From NCBI RefSeq assembly GCF_031846305.1, contig NZ_JAVRHY010000003.1, forward strand, positions 248,001 to 312,000: DNA of 64,000 nt, in the 5' to 3' direction. The stretch comes from Spectribacter acetivorans. GTDB lineage: Bacteria; Pseudomonadota; Gammaproteobacteria; Nevskiales; Salinisphaeraceae. How positions within the stretch are numbered: position 1 is the stretch's first letter; each line of letters starts with the position of its first letter. The translations under genes were made by a program, and so were the position numbers. Under the pieces are notes generated by a model. That model was not told the origin of the DNA, searched no databases, and was given only the letters and a program-made list of their open reading frames with translations. Below are positions 8,216 to 19,599 of the stretch, in pieces.

Positions 8216-8371
8216 AACCGCAGATTTCGCAGATGGACGCAGATTGGATGGCGGGAAATGCCTGAACTTGACGCCTATTGCTTCCGCGGGTTTTCCGCCT
8301 CCGGTTGCCGGGGCGTGGCGACTGCCACTGACGCAATCAGAAATCTGTGTAAATCTGCGAAATCTGCGGTT
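8216..8371 (+). repeat. Snap-back repeat, copy 1 (dnaJ-dapB gap)
   Basis: Left arm 8216-8245 and right arm 8342-8371 are inverted complements. The outer 19 bp are perfect (AACCGCAGATTTCGCAGAT at 8216-8234); the next 11 pairs contain two mismatches and one G-T. Each arm is built from 9-10 nt units of type CGCAGATTn (CGC at 8219, 8228, 8238). The 96-bp interior ends CAATCAG, as does copy 2. It fills most of the 204-bp gap to dapB. Confidence 0.9.
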
Positions 8372-8406
8372 CCTGTCTTCCCCATTTACCTGTCTGGAAT
8401 GCCCGA

Positions 8407-9216
8407 ATGAGTCACATTAAAGTCGCGATCAATGGCGCCGGCGGCCGCATGGGCCGCAATCTGGTGAGCGCCTGTGTGGCGGCCGACGGGCTGAGCCTGA
8501 GCGCGGCGTTCGAGGCCGCGGATTCGCCCTTCATCGGGACCGACGCCGGGAGTCTGGCGGGCGAGCAGGCCCTGGACGTGGCGATTGCCGCGGCCGATAC
8601 CCGGCGTGATCATGCCTTCGACGTGCTGGTGGATTTCACCCGGCCTGAGCCGTCGCTGATCGCGCTGGCGGATTGCCGTGCCATGGGGGCGGCGATGGTG
8701 ATCGGCACCACCGGCTTCGACGAGGCCCAGATCGCCGAGATCGACGCCGCCGCCGGCGACATCCCGCTGGTATTCGCCCCGAACATGAGTGCCGGGGTCA
8801 ATCTGACCCTGAAGCTGCTCGAGATGGCCGCTCGGGCGCTGGGTGACACGGTCGACATCGAGATCATCGAGGCCCATCACCGCCACAAGGTCGATGCCCC
8901 CTCCGGCACCGCGCTGAAGATGGGCGAAGTGGTTGCGGAGGCCCTGGGTCGGAAGCTCGATGACTGTGCGGTGTACGGCCGCGAGGGTCATACCGGTGAA
9001 CGGGATCGCAAGACCATCGGTTTCGAGACCATCCGCGCCGGCGACATCGTGGGCGAGCACACGGTGCTGTTCGCCGGCGACGGCGAGCGCCTGGAGATCA
9101 GCCACAAGGCCTCCAGCCGGACCACCTTTGCCAGTGGGGCAATGCGGGCGGCCGCCTGGGTGGCGGGCCGCGCACCGGGCCGTTACGACATGCCGGATGT
9201 GCTCGGTCTGAGATAG
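8407..9216 (+). CDS. dapB: 4-hydroxy-tetrahydrodipicolinate reductase
   Basis: NAD(P)H-dependent step of the lysine and diaminopimelate pathway. The 269 residues match the family (E. coli 273). The N-terminal Rossmann motif is INGAGGRMGRN. The catalytic/substrate signature IEIIEAHHRHKVDAPSGTALKMGE lies around residues 154-177, with the two catalytic histidines and the lysine. The C-terminus has the conserved FASGAMRAAAWVAGRAPGRYDMPDVLGL end. It sits between the chaperone operon and carAB, as in many gammaproteobacteria, here separated from dnaJ by a long inverted repeat. Confidence 0.97.
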   Translation: MSHIKVAINGAGGRMGRNLVSACVAADGLSLSAAFEAADSPFIGTDAGSLAGEQALDVAIAAADTRRDHAFDVLVDFTRPEPSLIALADCRAMGAAMVIGTTGFDEAQIAEIDAAAGDIPLVFAPNMSAGVNLTLKLLEMAARALGDTVDIEIIEAHHRHKVDAPSGTALKMGEVVAEALGRKLDDCAVYGREGHTGERDRKTIGFETIRAGDIVGEHTVLFAGDGERLEISHKASSRTTFASGAMRAAAWVAGRAPGRYDMPDVLGLR

Positions 9217-9273
9217 ATCGGGCCGGTATCCGGTCTGCCATCGGTAAAAGTCGGAAAAGGGGAGGCCATAACC

Positions 9274-10182
9274 ATGCCCATGCGATTCGTCGCCATTCTG
9301 CTGGCGCTGACCCTGTCGGGCACCGCGGCGGCGGTCTGTCCCGGGCCCGTGGCGGTGCAGGTTCTGGGCTCCGGCGGGCCGATTGCCGACGACGGCCGGG
9401 CTTCCAGCGGTTATCTGGTCTGGATCGAGGGCCGAGCCCGCCTGCTGGTGGATGCCGGCAGCGGCACCGCCCGCCAGTTCGGTCTGGCCGGGGCGAGCAT
9501 GGATGATCTCGATGTGATCGCGCTGACCCATCTGCATACCGATCACAGCAATGATCTGCCGGCCTACCTCAAGACCGCCTCCTTCAGCGAGCGCGGGCGG
9601 GCACTGGCACTGATCGGCCCCGACGGCAACGACGGGTTTCCGGGCCTTCGGGCGTTCACGCAAAGCCTGCTGGACGACACCGACGGGCCCTACCGCTACC
9701 TCTCGGCCTATCTCGAGGACGACGGCGGCCGGCTGTTTCCGCTGGACCGGATCGAAGTGGATCATGGCCTGCGCGAGCCCCGGACGGTGTGGAAGAACGA
9801 TCGCCTGCGGGTGGACGCGATCGGCGTGACGCACGGGCCGGTACCGGCGCTCGGGTATCGGGTAAGCGTCGGTGATCGCACGATTGCCTTCAGCGGCGAC
9901 CAGAACAGCGACAATCCCGCATTCGCGGCGATGATCGAGGGCGTCGACCTGCTGGTCATGCACCACGCCATCCCCGAGGACGCCGGCCGGGTTGCGCGCA
10001 ATCTGCACGCCACGCCATCCGCCATCGGCGAACTCGCCCGCGATGCCGGCGTCGGCAAGCTGGTGCTGTCCCATCTGATGCGGCGCAGCCTCGATCACCT
10101 GGCGGCCAGTCGCGCCGCCATCGCCGAACACTACGATGGCGCGACCCTGGTCGCCGAGGACGGCCTCTGTCTGCAGCCCTGA
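9274..10182 (+). CDS. Secreted metallo-beta-lactamase-fold hydrolase
   Basis: 302 residues. An N-terminal signal peptide (MRFVAILLALTLSGTAAA, residues 3-20) predicts export to the periplasm. The metal-binding motif THLHTDHS fits HxHxDH. Later elements fit the fold: the Gly/Asp turn in FSGDQNSDN (about residue 210) and a C-terminal SHLMRR histidine. The start region LGSGGP and the LLVDAGSGTARQ segment resemble the RNase Z/arylsulfatase-like (AtsA) branch. GGGGAGG lies 8 bases before ATG 9274. It is inserted between dapB and carA with no functional link I can see. Substrate unknown. Confidence 0.8.
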   Translation: MPMRFVAILLALTLSGTAAAVCPGPVAVQVLGSGGPIADDGRASSGYLVWIEGRARLLVDAGSGTARQFGLAGASMDDLDVIALTHLHTDHSNDLPAYLKTASFSERGRALALIGPDGNDGFPGLRAFTQSLLDDTDGPYRYLSAYLEDDGGRLFPLDRIEVDHGLREPRTVWKNDRLRVDAIGVTHGPVPALGYRVSVGDRTIAFSGDQNSDNPAFAAMIEGVDLLVMHHAIPEDAGRVARNLHATPSAIGELARDAGVGKLVLSHLMRRSLDHLAASRAAIAEHYDGATLVAEDGLCLQP

Positions 10183-10207
10183 TTCCGGGCGCTATCCGGC
10201 AGACAGT

Positions 10208-10236
10208 TAGACGCTGGCCGGCTCGCCCGCTATAAT
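10208..10236 (+). promoter_or_regulatory. Sigma70 promoter of carA
   Basis: A perfect -10 TATAAT (10231-10236) is preceded at 17 bp by TAGACG (10208-10213), four of six matches to TTGACA. The predicted start near 10243 leaves a leader of about 65 nt before the TTG start of carA. Confidence 0.75.
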
Positions 10237-10307
10237 CCGCGCCGCTCGCTCTGAGGCCGTCACCGGCCCGACCCGCGAGTCCCCTGAAGCGCCATCGGGA
10301 GATCTGC

Positions 10308-11420
10308 TTGCGTCCACCGGCACTGCTCGCACTCGCGGACGGCAGCCTTTTCCACGGGCTTGCCATCGGTTCACAAGGCATTTCCAGTGGTGAGGTGGTC
10401 TTCAATACCGCGATGACCGGCTACCAGGAAATCCTCACGGACCCCTCGTACCGCCGTCAGATGGTGACTCTGACCTATCCCCATGTCGGGAACGTCGGCG
10501 TGAATGCCGACGACACCGAATCCGGGAACGTTCAGGCGGCCGGCCTGATCCTGCGCGAAGTACCGCGCGCGCCCAGCAACTGGCGCAGCCAGGGCAGCCT
10601 GATCGACTACCTGGAAGCGAAGGGGCTGGTCGCCATCGGCGATATCGACACCCGCCGTCTGACCCGGCTGCTGCGGGAGAAGGGCGCCCAGAACGGCTGC
10701 ATCATGGCCGGCGACGTGGACGCCGACGAGGCGCTGCGCGTGGCGCGCGAATTCCCCGGGCTCAAGGGCATGGACCTGGCGGCGGAAGCCGGTACCGCCA
10801 GCACCTACGCCTGGTCGGAACCGAGCTGGACCCGGAGCGCTCCGGCGGCAGCCCATCACGTCGCCGTCTACGATTACGGCGTGAAGCACAACATCCTGCG
10901 CCGGCTGGTCGATTACGGCTGCCGCGTCACGGTGGTGCCGCCGCGCATGCCGGTGGACGAAGTGCTGGCGCTGGACATCGACGGGGTGGTGCTTTCCAAC
11001 GGGCCGGGTGATCCGGACCCCTGCGACTACGCCATCGCCAGCGCGCGAACCCTGATCGAACGCCGGATTCCCACCCTCGGCATCTGCCTGGGCCATCAGA
11101 TCCTGGGCCTGGCCGCCGGTGCGCGTACCGTGAAAATGAAGTTCGGCCACCACGGCGCCAACCATCCCGTTCAGGACCTGGAAACCGGCGCGGTGATGAT
11201 CTCCAGCCAGAACCACGGGTTCGCGGTGGACGAGGCCAGCCTGCCCGAGGGCGTGCGCGCCAGCTACCGCTCCCTGTTTGACCACAGCCTGCAGGGCATC
11301 GCGCTGGCCGATGCCCCGGCATTCTCCTTCCAGGGCCACCCCGAGGCCAGCCCCGGGCCGCATGATGTCGCGCCGCTATTCGGAAAATTCATTCGTCTGA
11401 TGGAAACCGCGAAGTCATGA
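10308..11420 (+). CDS. carA: Carbamoyl-phosphate synthase small subunit
   Basis: Glutaminase subunit that feeds ammonia to CarB for pyrimidine and arginine synthesis. It has 370 residues. The conserved start PALLALADGSLFHGLAIGS directly follows a TTG codon, and no in-frame ATG or GTG fits better, so TTG 10308 is used; a GGGAGA-type ribosome site precedes it. The glutaminase triad is visible: Cys around residue 260 in LGICLGHQ, and His/Glu in FQGHPEASPGP near the C-terminus. The stop codon abuts a long inverted repeat that separates it from carB. Confidence 0.97.
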   Translation: MRPPALLALADGSLFHGLAIGSQGISSGEVVFNTAMTGYQEILTDPSYRRQMVTLTYPHVGNVGVNADDTESGNVQAAGLILREVPRAPSNWRSQGSLIDYLEAKGLVAIGDIDTRRLTRLLREKGAQNGCIMAGDVDADEALRVAREFPGLKGMDLAAEAGTASTYAWSEPSWTRSAPAAAHHVAVYDYGVKHNILRRLVDYGCRVTVVPPRMPVDEVLALDIDGVVLSNGPGDPDPCDYAIASARTLIERRIPTLGICLGHQILGLAAGARTVKMKFGHHGANHPVQDLETGAVMISSQNHGFAVDEASLPEGVRASYRSLFDHSLQGIALADAPAFSFQGHPEASPGPHDVAPLFGKFIRLMETAKS

Positions 11421-11620
11421 TCCGCAGATTTCGCAGATTGCACAGATTCGGGTGGCTGCATGAATCACGGTTCGGCGGGCGAAATGCAGTTTTCGGTATA
11501 CCTGGCTGGTGCCGACGGGCGACACCAGTGGTAGACACAAGTGGGCTGAATCCCGGTATTAACCGTTATTCCGTCTCTGACCAATCAGCGCAATCTGCGT
11601 AATCTGCGTAATCTGCGGAT
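11420..11620 (+). repeat. Snap-back repeat, copy 2 (carA-carB gap)
   Basis: Arms 11420-11448 and 11592-11620 are inverted complements over 29 positions with three non-Watson-Crick pairs, one of them G-T. The outer 11 bp (ATCCGCAGATT) are perfect. CGC starts recur at 11423 and 11432, then CAC at 11441: exact 9-nt periodicity. The right arm ends 11 bases before the carB start. The 143-bp interior shows no ORF. Confidence 0.9.
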
Positions 11621-11631
11621 AGTTCCAACGA

Positions 11632-14868
<3,237 letters not shown>

Positions 14869-14878
14869 GCAAAACCGT

Positions 14879-14884
14879 TATACT
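14879..14884 (+). promoter_or_regulatory. Possible -10 element for ectA
   Basis: TATACT sits 10 bp after the carB stop and would place a transcript start near 14891, about 24 nt before the proposed ectA start. No good -35 is visible upstream, so this is tentative; osmotic regulation may involve another sigma factor or activator. Confidence 0.35.
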
Positions 14885-14914
14885 GCGCATCGGTTTTAAG
14901 CGCTTTTCAACGCC

Positions 14915-15448
14915 ATTTCCAATCCGATAGAGCAATCTGAGAACGACGGGGTCATCTTCCGTTCCCCGGCCCTCGACGACGGTGCCGCCATCTGGCAGCT
15001 GGTCGTCGACACCGGCGTTCTCGACGCCAACTCGCCGTACGCCTACCTCCTGGTCGCCGAGCATTTCGCTGCTACCAGCGTGGTGGCCGAACTCGACGGC
15101 CGCGTCGTCGGCTTCATCTCCGCCTACTGCCCGCCGGACAAGACGGATACCGTGTTCGTGTGGCAGGTCGGTGTGGCCGAAGCCGGACGCGGGCGCGGCA
15201 TCGCCACCCGCATGCTGCAGGACATCGTGCTGCGTCCGGCCTGTGACGGCGTGTCGTATCTCGACACCACGATCGGCCCGAGCAACGACGCTTCGATGGC
15301 GCTGTTCCGCGGTTTTGCCCGGCGCATGAATGCCGACGTCAACGAAACCGAACTGTTCCCGGCCGCGGCATTCCCCGGCGATGGCGAGCACGAACCCGAA
15401 ATCCTCTTCCGCATCGGCCCGTTCGATCGCGAGGCCGCCCAAGCCTGA
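14915..15448 (+). CDS. ectA: Diaminobutyrate acetyltransferase EctA with non-standard start codon
   Basis: Second step of ectoine synthesis: acetylates L-2,4-diaminobutyrate. The GNAT fold is clear: VIFRSPALDDGAAIWQLV (EctA N-terminus), LDANSPYAYLL, then VWQVGVAEAGRGRGIATRML with the acetyl-CoA loop RGRGIA, and LDTTIGPSNDASMALFRGF. The first in-frame ATG/GTG/TTG is GTG 15080, which would delete the conserved first half of the domain. Upstream, the frame is open from 14900 and offers only ATT (14915), ATA (14927) or ATC (14954) before conserved residues. I place the start at ATT 14915, giving 177 residues (relatives about 160-190). Identity is sure; the start is inferred. Confidence 0.85.
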   Translation: MSNPIEQSENDGVIFRSPALDDGAAIWQLVVDTGVLDANSPYAYLLVAEHFAATSVVAELDGRVVGFISAYCPPDKTDTVFVWQVGVAEAGRGRGIATRMLQDIVLRPACDGVSYLDTTIGPSNDASMALFRGFARRMNADVNETELFPAAAFPGDGEHEPEILFRIGPFDREAAQA

Positions 15449-15472
15449 TCGGCGTCACGCCCAGGAGTCATC

Positions 15473-16750
15473 ATGGAATACATCAATCGTCTCGAATCCG
15501 AAGTTCGCGGCTACGTCCGCTCGTTTCCCACGGTATTCACCACCGCCAAGGGCGAGCTGCTCGACGATGCCGAGGGCCGGCAGTACATCGATTTCTTCAG
15601 CGGGGCGGGCGCGCTCAACTACGGGCACAACGACGAGGTCATGAAGGCGGCGCTGCTGGAGTACATCCACTCGGATGCCATTACCCACTCGCTGGACATG
15701 GCCTCGCAGGCCAAGGAAGATTTCATCGCCACCTTCGAAGAAGTGGTGATGAAGCCGCGCAACATGGAGTACAAGCTCCAGTTCCCGGGGCCCACGGGCA
15801 CCAACGCGGTGGAAGCGGCCCTCAAGCTGGCCCGCAAGGTCAAGGGCCGCGACCGGGTGCTGTTCTTCACCAACGCGTACCACGGCATGACGCTGGGCGC
15901 GCTGGCCGTCACCGGCAACAGTTCCAAGCGCGGCGGCGCCGGGGTGCCGTTGAACAATTCCTCGCCGCTGCCGTTCTGCGAGTATTTCGGCGCGGGACGC
16001 GACACCGCGGACGATCTGCGCATGCTGCTGGAAAACAGCTCCAGCGGCTTCGACAAGCCGGCCGCGATCATTCTGGAAACGGTGCAGGGCGAGGGCGGTA
16101 TCAACGTGGCCAGCAACGAGTGGCTGCAGAAGATCGAGGCCCTCTGCCACGAGCACGACATGCTGTTGATCGTGGACGACATCCAGGCCGGCATCGGCCG
16201 TACCGGGCCGCTGTTCTCGTTCGAGCCCTCGGGTATCAAGCCCGACATCATCACCATTTCCAAGTCGCTGTCCGGCTTCGGGCTGCCGCTGGCGCTGACC
16301 ATGATCCGTCCGGACCTGGACATCTGGAAGCCGGGCGAGCACAACGGCACTTTCCGCGGCAACTGCCACGCCTTCATCACGTCCTCGGCCGCGCTCAACC
16401 ACTACTGGCGCGATGATGCGCTGGAGAAGAGCGTGCTGGCCAAGGGCGAACGGGTGCAGGAGCGACTGCGCGCCATCGTGAAGGCGCGGCCCGGGCTGGA
16501 TGCCGAGGTGCGCGGACGCGGCCTGTTCATCGGCATGGACTGCAAGACCGAGGGCCTGGCCGATGCCATCGGCGAACACTGCTTCCAGCTAGGCCTGATC
16601 GCCGAGACCGCCGGCCCGGACGACAACGTACTCAAGGTGATGCCGCCGCTGATCATCAGCGACGACAACCTCGCGCGCGGGCTCGACCTGCTGGAACAGG
16701 CGGTGGATGCCGCGCTGCAGGATCACGGCCTGCTGCAGGGCGTGGCCTGA
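15473..16750 (+). CDS. ectB: Diaminobutyrate-2-oxoglutarate transaminase EctB
   Basis: First step of ectoine synthesis: aspartate semialdehyde to 2,4-diaminobutyrate, using PLP. The 425 residues match the family (about 420). It starts MEYINRLESEVRGYVRSFP, typical of EctB. Aminotransferase class III features include GPTGTNAVEAALKLARKVKGR, the YHGMTLGALAVTGN stretch, the PLP-phosphate region VDDIQAGIGRTG and the Schiff-base lysine in TISKSLSGFGLPLA. The conserved MPPLIISDDNLARGLDLLEQAV end is present. AGGAG lies upstream of ATG, 24 bp after ectA; part of ectABC. Confidence 0.98.
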   Translation: MEYINRLESEVRGYVRSFPTVFTTAKGELLDDAEGRQYIDFFSGAGALNYGHNDEVMKAALLEYIHSDAITHSLDMASQAKEDFIATFEEVVMKPRNMEYKLQFPGPTGTNAVEAALKLARKVKGRDRVLFFTNAYHGMTLGALAVTGNSSKRGGAGVPLNNSSPLPFCEYFGAGRDTADDLRMLLENSSSGFDKPAAIILETVQGEGGINVASNEWLQKIEALCHEHDMLLIVDDIQAGIGRTGPLFSFEPSGIKPDIITISKSLSGFGLPLALTMIRPDLDIWKPGEHNGTFRGNCHAFITSSAALNHYWRDDALEKSVLAKGERVQERLRAIVKARPGLDAEVRGRGLFIGMDCKTEGLADAIGEHCFQLGLIAETAGPDDNVLKVMPPLIISDDNLARGLDLLEQAVDAALQDHGLLQGVA

Positions 16751-16829
16751 TCGCCAACCTCATCTCGCCGGCTGCCCGTGACGGGCGGCCGGTGACCTCG
16801 ACTGCCCTCGACATTCAGGAGTCTTGCCG

Positions 16830-17219
16830 ATGAAGATCGTGCGCCTCGAAGACCTCAAAGGCACCGACCAGGAAGTGGTCAGTCCCGCCGGCTGGACCAG
16901 CGTTCGGTTCATCCTGAAGAAGGACGGCATGGGCTTTTCCATGCACGAGACCACCTTCCCGCCGGGCCTCGAGTTCGACATGTGGTACAAGCACCACCTT
17001 GAAGCGGTGTACTGCTACCAGGGCCGCGGCATCCTGACCAACCGGGATACCGGCGAACAGTTCGACATCGTGCCGGGCACGCTCTACGCCCTGGACAACC
17101 ACGATCGCCACACGCTCAAGGCGATCGAGGAACTCAAGCTGGTGTGCACCTTCAATCCGCCCGTGTCCGGGCGCGAGATTCACGACGAGGATGGGGCCTA
17201 CCTGCCCGACACGGATTAG
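16830..17219 (+). CDS. ectC: L-ectoine synthase EctC
   Basis: Closes N-acetyl-diaminobutyrate to ectoine. The 129 residues fold as a cupin. The sequence MKIVRLEDLKGTDQEVVSPAGWTSVRFILKKDGMGFS gives the family N-terminus. Metal and substrate residues lie in WYKHHLEAVYC and in the PGTLYALDNHDRHTLKA region. ATG 16830 is preferred over a TTG at 16824, because AGGAG (16817-16821) is spaced 8 bases from it. It ends the ectABC unit; no ectD hydroxylase or dedicated aspartokinase is adjacent, so ectoine rather than hydroxyectoine is the expected product. Its stop overlaps the stop of the convergent next gene by 4 bp. Confidence 0.98.
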   Translation: MKIVRLEDLKGTDQEVVSPAGWTSVRFILKKDGMGFSMHETTFPPGLEFDMWYKHHLEAVYCYQGRGILTNRDTGEQFDIVPGTLYALDNHDRHTLKAIEELKLVCTFNPPVSGREIHDEDGAYLPDTD

Positions 17220-18295
17220 TCCCCGGGGGTAATGTAAGGCCGGATCGCATCGCGCACCCGCCTGGCGATGGTTTCGTCGTCGGCCTCCGCGATCTCCTCG
17301 GCCAGGCCGAACAGCCGCGCAAAGCGCGACTGGCCGTCTACCTCCCGCCGAATCTCGAGCACCTCGTGCTGTTGTTGCAGACGGCGCCACTCGGCTCGGA
17401 TCGCCGCCCAGACCGCCGACTGGCGGTCCCAGAGCTCGCGGCCGGGTGTCATGTCGAATCCCTCGATTCGCTGATAGCGGTTCAGTCCGGTTTCGGCGGC
17501 AATCGCCTGCCGATCGCCGTTGTCGTCGCGGCGCAGTTTGTGATTCTCCTGGGCGTGCAGCCAGCCGGTGGGCGTCAGGGTAATGCGGTGCCGGCCGGCG
17601 AGGATGTCGTAGTCGTCGCGCACGCTGTGCTCGCGCCGGGGGAGGGGGCGGGCGAATGAGTCGCTCTGCCAGTACGAGGCGCCGGCCTCGTGCTGCCAGC
17701 GGCCCAGGGCCTCGTAACGCGGGGCATCGTCCACTTGATACACCGCCTGTTTCCAGACGCCCTCGGGGTCATCCACCGGCTCACTGACCCAGCGCCGGTC
17801 GCCCTGATACCGCCAGATCCGCTCGGGCTGCCAGTGCCAGTCCTGGCGCCAGTGCTTGGTGACCATCGGGTCGCTGATGTCGCCGTCGTCGTCGACGAAC
17901 CGCATCACCAGGACGTGCTGCAGGCGGATCCGATCGGGGGAATCCTCCAGCACGAATACGTATTCCGTGGCCCAGGACCGATAGGGCTGGTCGTCGCGCG
18001 CCAGGTCAGGCACCAGCGTGGCCGTTTCCACGAACTCGAAGGTAGTCTTGAATTCGCCGGCCAGGGCCAGAATGGCACGCCGGTCGCGCTGTTTGGCGGT
18101 CAGGTCCGCGGCCCGCACGGCATCAAAGCGCGGGTCGGGCGCGGCGGCCATGTCCACCGGCGCGCCGCGGGTGGTGCCGCCGCGGGGTTCGGGCGCGTCG
18201 GCGCCATCGAAGCCGTAGCTGAACACGTAGCCCTCCGCGAATGCCGCCATCGGCAGACAGCAGACGAAAAGCAGACAACAACCGGGAATGCGCAT
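17216..18295 (-). CDS. Exported DUF6607-type protein
   Basis: 359 residues with a signal peptide (MRIPGCCLLFVCCLPMAAFAEG). The mature part is rich in Trp, Asp and Arg, with repeated short segments such as MVTKHWRQDWHWQPERIWRYQGDRRW and WKQAVYQVDDAPRYEALGRW. These resemble the uncharacterised DUF6607 family; I base this on general appearance, not a search. ATG 18295 is used because it opens the signal peptide, although the frame is open far upstream. It follows the TRAP permease genes on the same strand (23-bp gap after dctM), so it may be co-transcribed. Function unknown. Confidence 0.7.
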   Translation of the reverse strand: MRIPGCCLLFVCCLPMAAFAEGYVFSYGFDGADAPEPRGGTTRGAPVDMAAAPDPRFDAVRAADLTAKQRDRRAILALAGEFKTTFEFVETATLVPDLARDDQPYRSWATEYVFVLEDSPDRIRLQHVLVMRFVDDDGDISDPMVTKHWRQDWHWQPERIWRYQGDRRWVSEPVDDPEGVWKQAVYQVDDAPRYEALGRWQHEAGASYWQSDSFARPLPRREHSVRDDYDILAGRHRITLTPTGWLHAQENHKLRRDDNGDRQAIAAETGLNRYQRIEGFDMTPGRELWDRQSAVWAAIRAEWRRLQQQHEVLEIRREVDGQSRFARLFGLAEEIAEADDETIARRVRDAIRPYITPGD

Positions 18296-18318
18296 GACGG
18301 ACAGGCCTCCGAGCGTGG

Positions 18319-19599
18319 TCAATACAGCAGGTTGGGCAGGAACAGCGCAATCGACGGAAACGCGATCAGCAGCACCGTGGCCATGGCCAGGATCGCGATG
18401 AACGGCGGCGTGCCCCGGATCACGTCCAGATAGGGTCGCCGGAAGATCGCGATGGCGGTGAAGATGTCGCAACCGAAGGGTGGCGTTGCCGACCCGATGG
18501 CCGCCTGCAATACAACCAGGGTGCCTACGTGGACCGGGTCCAGCCCGGATGCGGCGATCAGCGGCGCGAAAATCGGCGTGAGCACCAGAATCACCACGAT
18601 CGGGTCCACGAACATGCAACCCACGAAATAGGCCAGACAGATCACCGCCAGCGCCAGCCACGGGCTGTCGCCGGCCGCGCTGATGAAATCCCCGAGCACC
18701 ATGTCCGGAATGCCGGCGAAGGAGATCATCCAGGAAAACGCCGCCCCCGCCGCCACCAGGATGAATACCACCGAGGTGATCAGCCCGGTGGACAGGGCAA
18801 TGCCGGGAATCTCGGACAGGCGCACTGCCCGGAACACGCCCACCTCCAGAATAAGCGCGTACAGCACCGACACCGCCGCAGCCTCGGTGGGGGAAAAGTA
18901 TCCGGAATAGATGCCGCCGACCACGATCACCGGAAACCCCAGCGGCAGACTGGCCCAGCGCAGCGCCCGCAGCCGGTCGCCCCAGCCGGCCCGGGGTTCG
19001 CGGGGAATGTTCTGTCGGCGAGCGGCCAACCAGCAGTAGAGCGAGAACAATGCCAGCACCAGCAGGCCCGGTCCGATGCCGGCGATGAACAACTCGCCCA
19101 CCGACACCCCGGCCACCACCCCGTAGATGATCATGCCGATCGAGGGCGGAATCAGCAGGGCAATGTCCGAGCTGTTGATGATCAGCGCCATCACGAAGCT
19201 GTCGCGATAGCCGGCCTTGAGCAGCCGCGGCCGCAGCGGTGCGCCCATGGCGACCACGGTGGCCTGAGTCGACCCGGAGACCGCGCCGAACAGGGTGCAG
19301 CTGGCGGCGGTGGTGATCGGCAACCCCCCGCGCAGGTGGCGAACGAAGGTATCCACCAGATCCAGCAGGCGATTGGCGGTATGGCCCTTGGTCATGATGT
19401 CGGCGGCGAGAATGAACATCGGCACCGCGGTGAGCACCACCGGCTGCACGCCGCCCACCATCTGCTGCACCAGCAGCGCCGGCTGAATACCGGAAAAGAA
19501 CCCGAACAGCAGCGCCAGCGCCGCCCCGGCCAGCGGCACCATCATCGGAAAACCCAGCGCCAGCAGCACCAGCATCACCGTGACCACCAGAATCAGCAT
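18319..19599 (-). CDS. dctM: TRAP transporter large permease (DctM family)
   Basis: Main channel of a tripartite ATP-independent periplasmic transporter, driven by the Na+ or proton gradient. The 426 residues are almost entirely hydrophobic with about a dozen membrane segments. Family landmarks are FMMVPLAGAALALLFG-like at the N-terminus, the VPMFILAADIMTKG region, TLFGAVSGSTQATVVAMG, and PPSIGMIIYGVVAGVSVGELFIAGIGPG. The ending PSIALFLPNLLY is typical. It overlaps dctQ by 7 bp. The substrate cannot be read from the permease; no binding-protein gene adjoins it, and the nearest (31185) is 11 kb away. Confidence 0.94.
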   Translation of the reverse strand: MLILVVTVMLVLLALGFPMMVPLAGAALALLFGFFSGIQPALLVQQMVGGVQPVVLTAVPMFILAADIMTKGHTANRLLDLVDTFVRHLRGGLPITTAASCTLFGAVSGSTQATVVAMGAPLRPRLLKAGYRDSFVMALIINSSDIALLIPPSIGMIIYGVVAGVSVGELFIAGIGPGLLVLALFSLYCWLAARRQNIPREPRAGWGDRLRALRWASLPLGFPVIVVGGIYSGYFSPTEAAAVSVLYALILEVGVFRAVRLSEIPGIALSTGLITSVVFILVAAGAAFSWMISFAGIPDMVLGDFISAAGDSPWLALAVICLAYFVGCMFVDPIVVILVLTPIFAPLIAASGLDPVHVGTLVVLQAAIGSATPPFGCDIFTAIAIFRRPYLDVIRGTPPFIAILAMATVLLIAFPSIALFLPNLLY

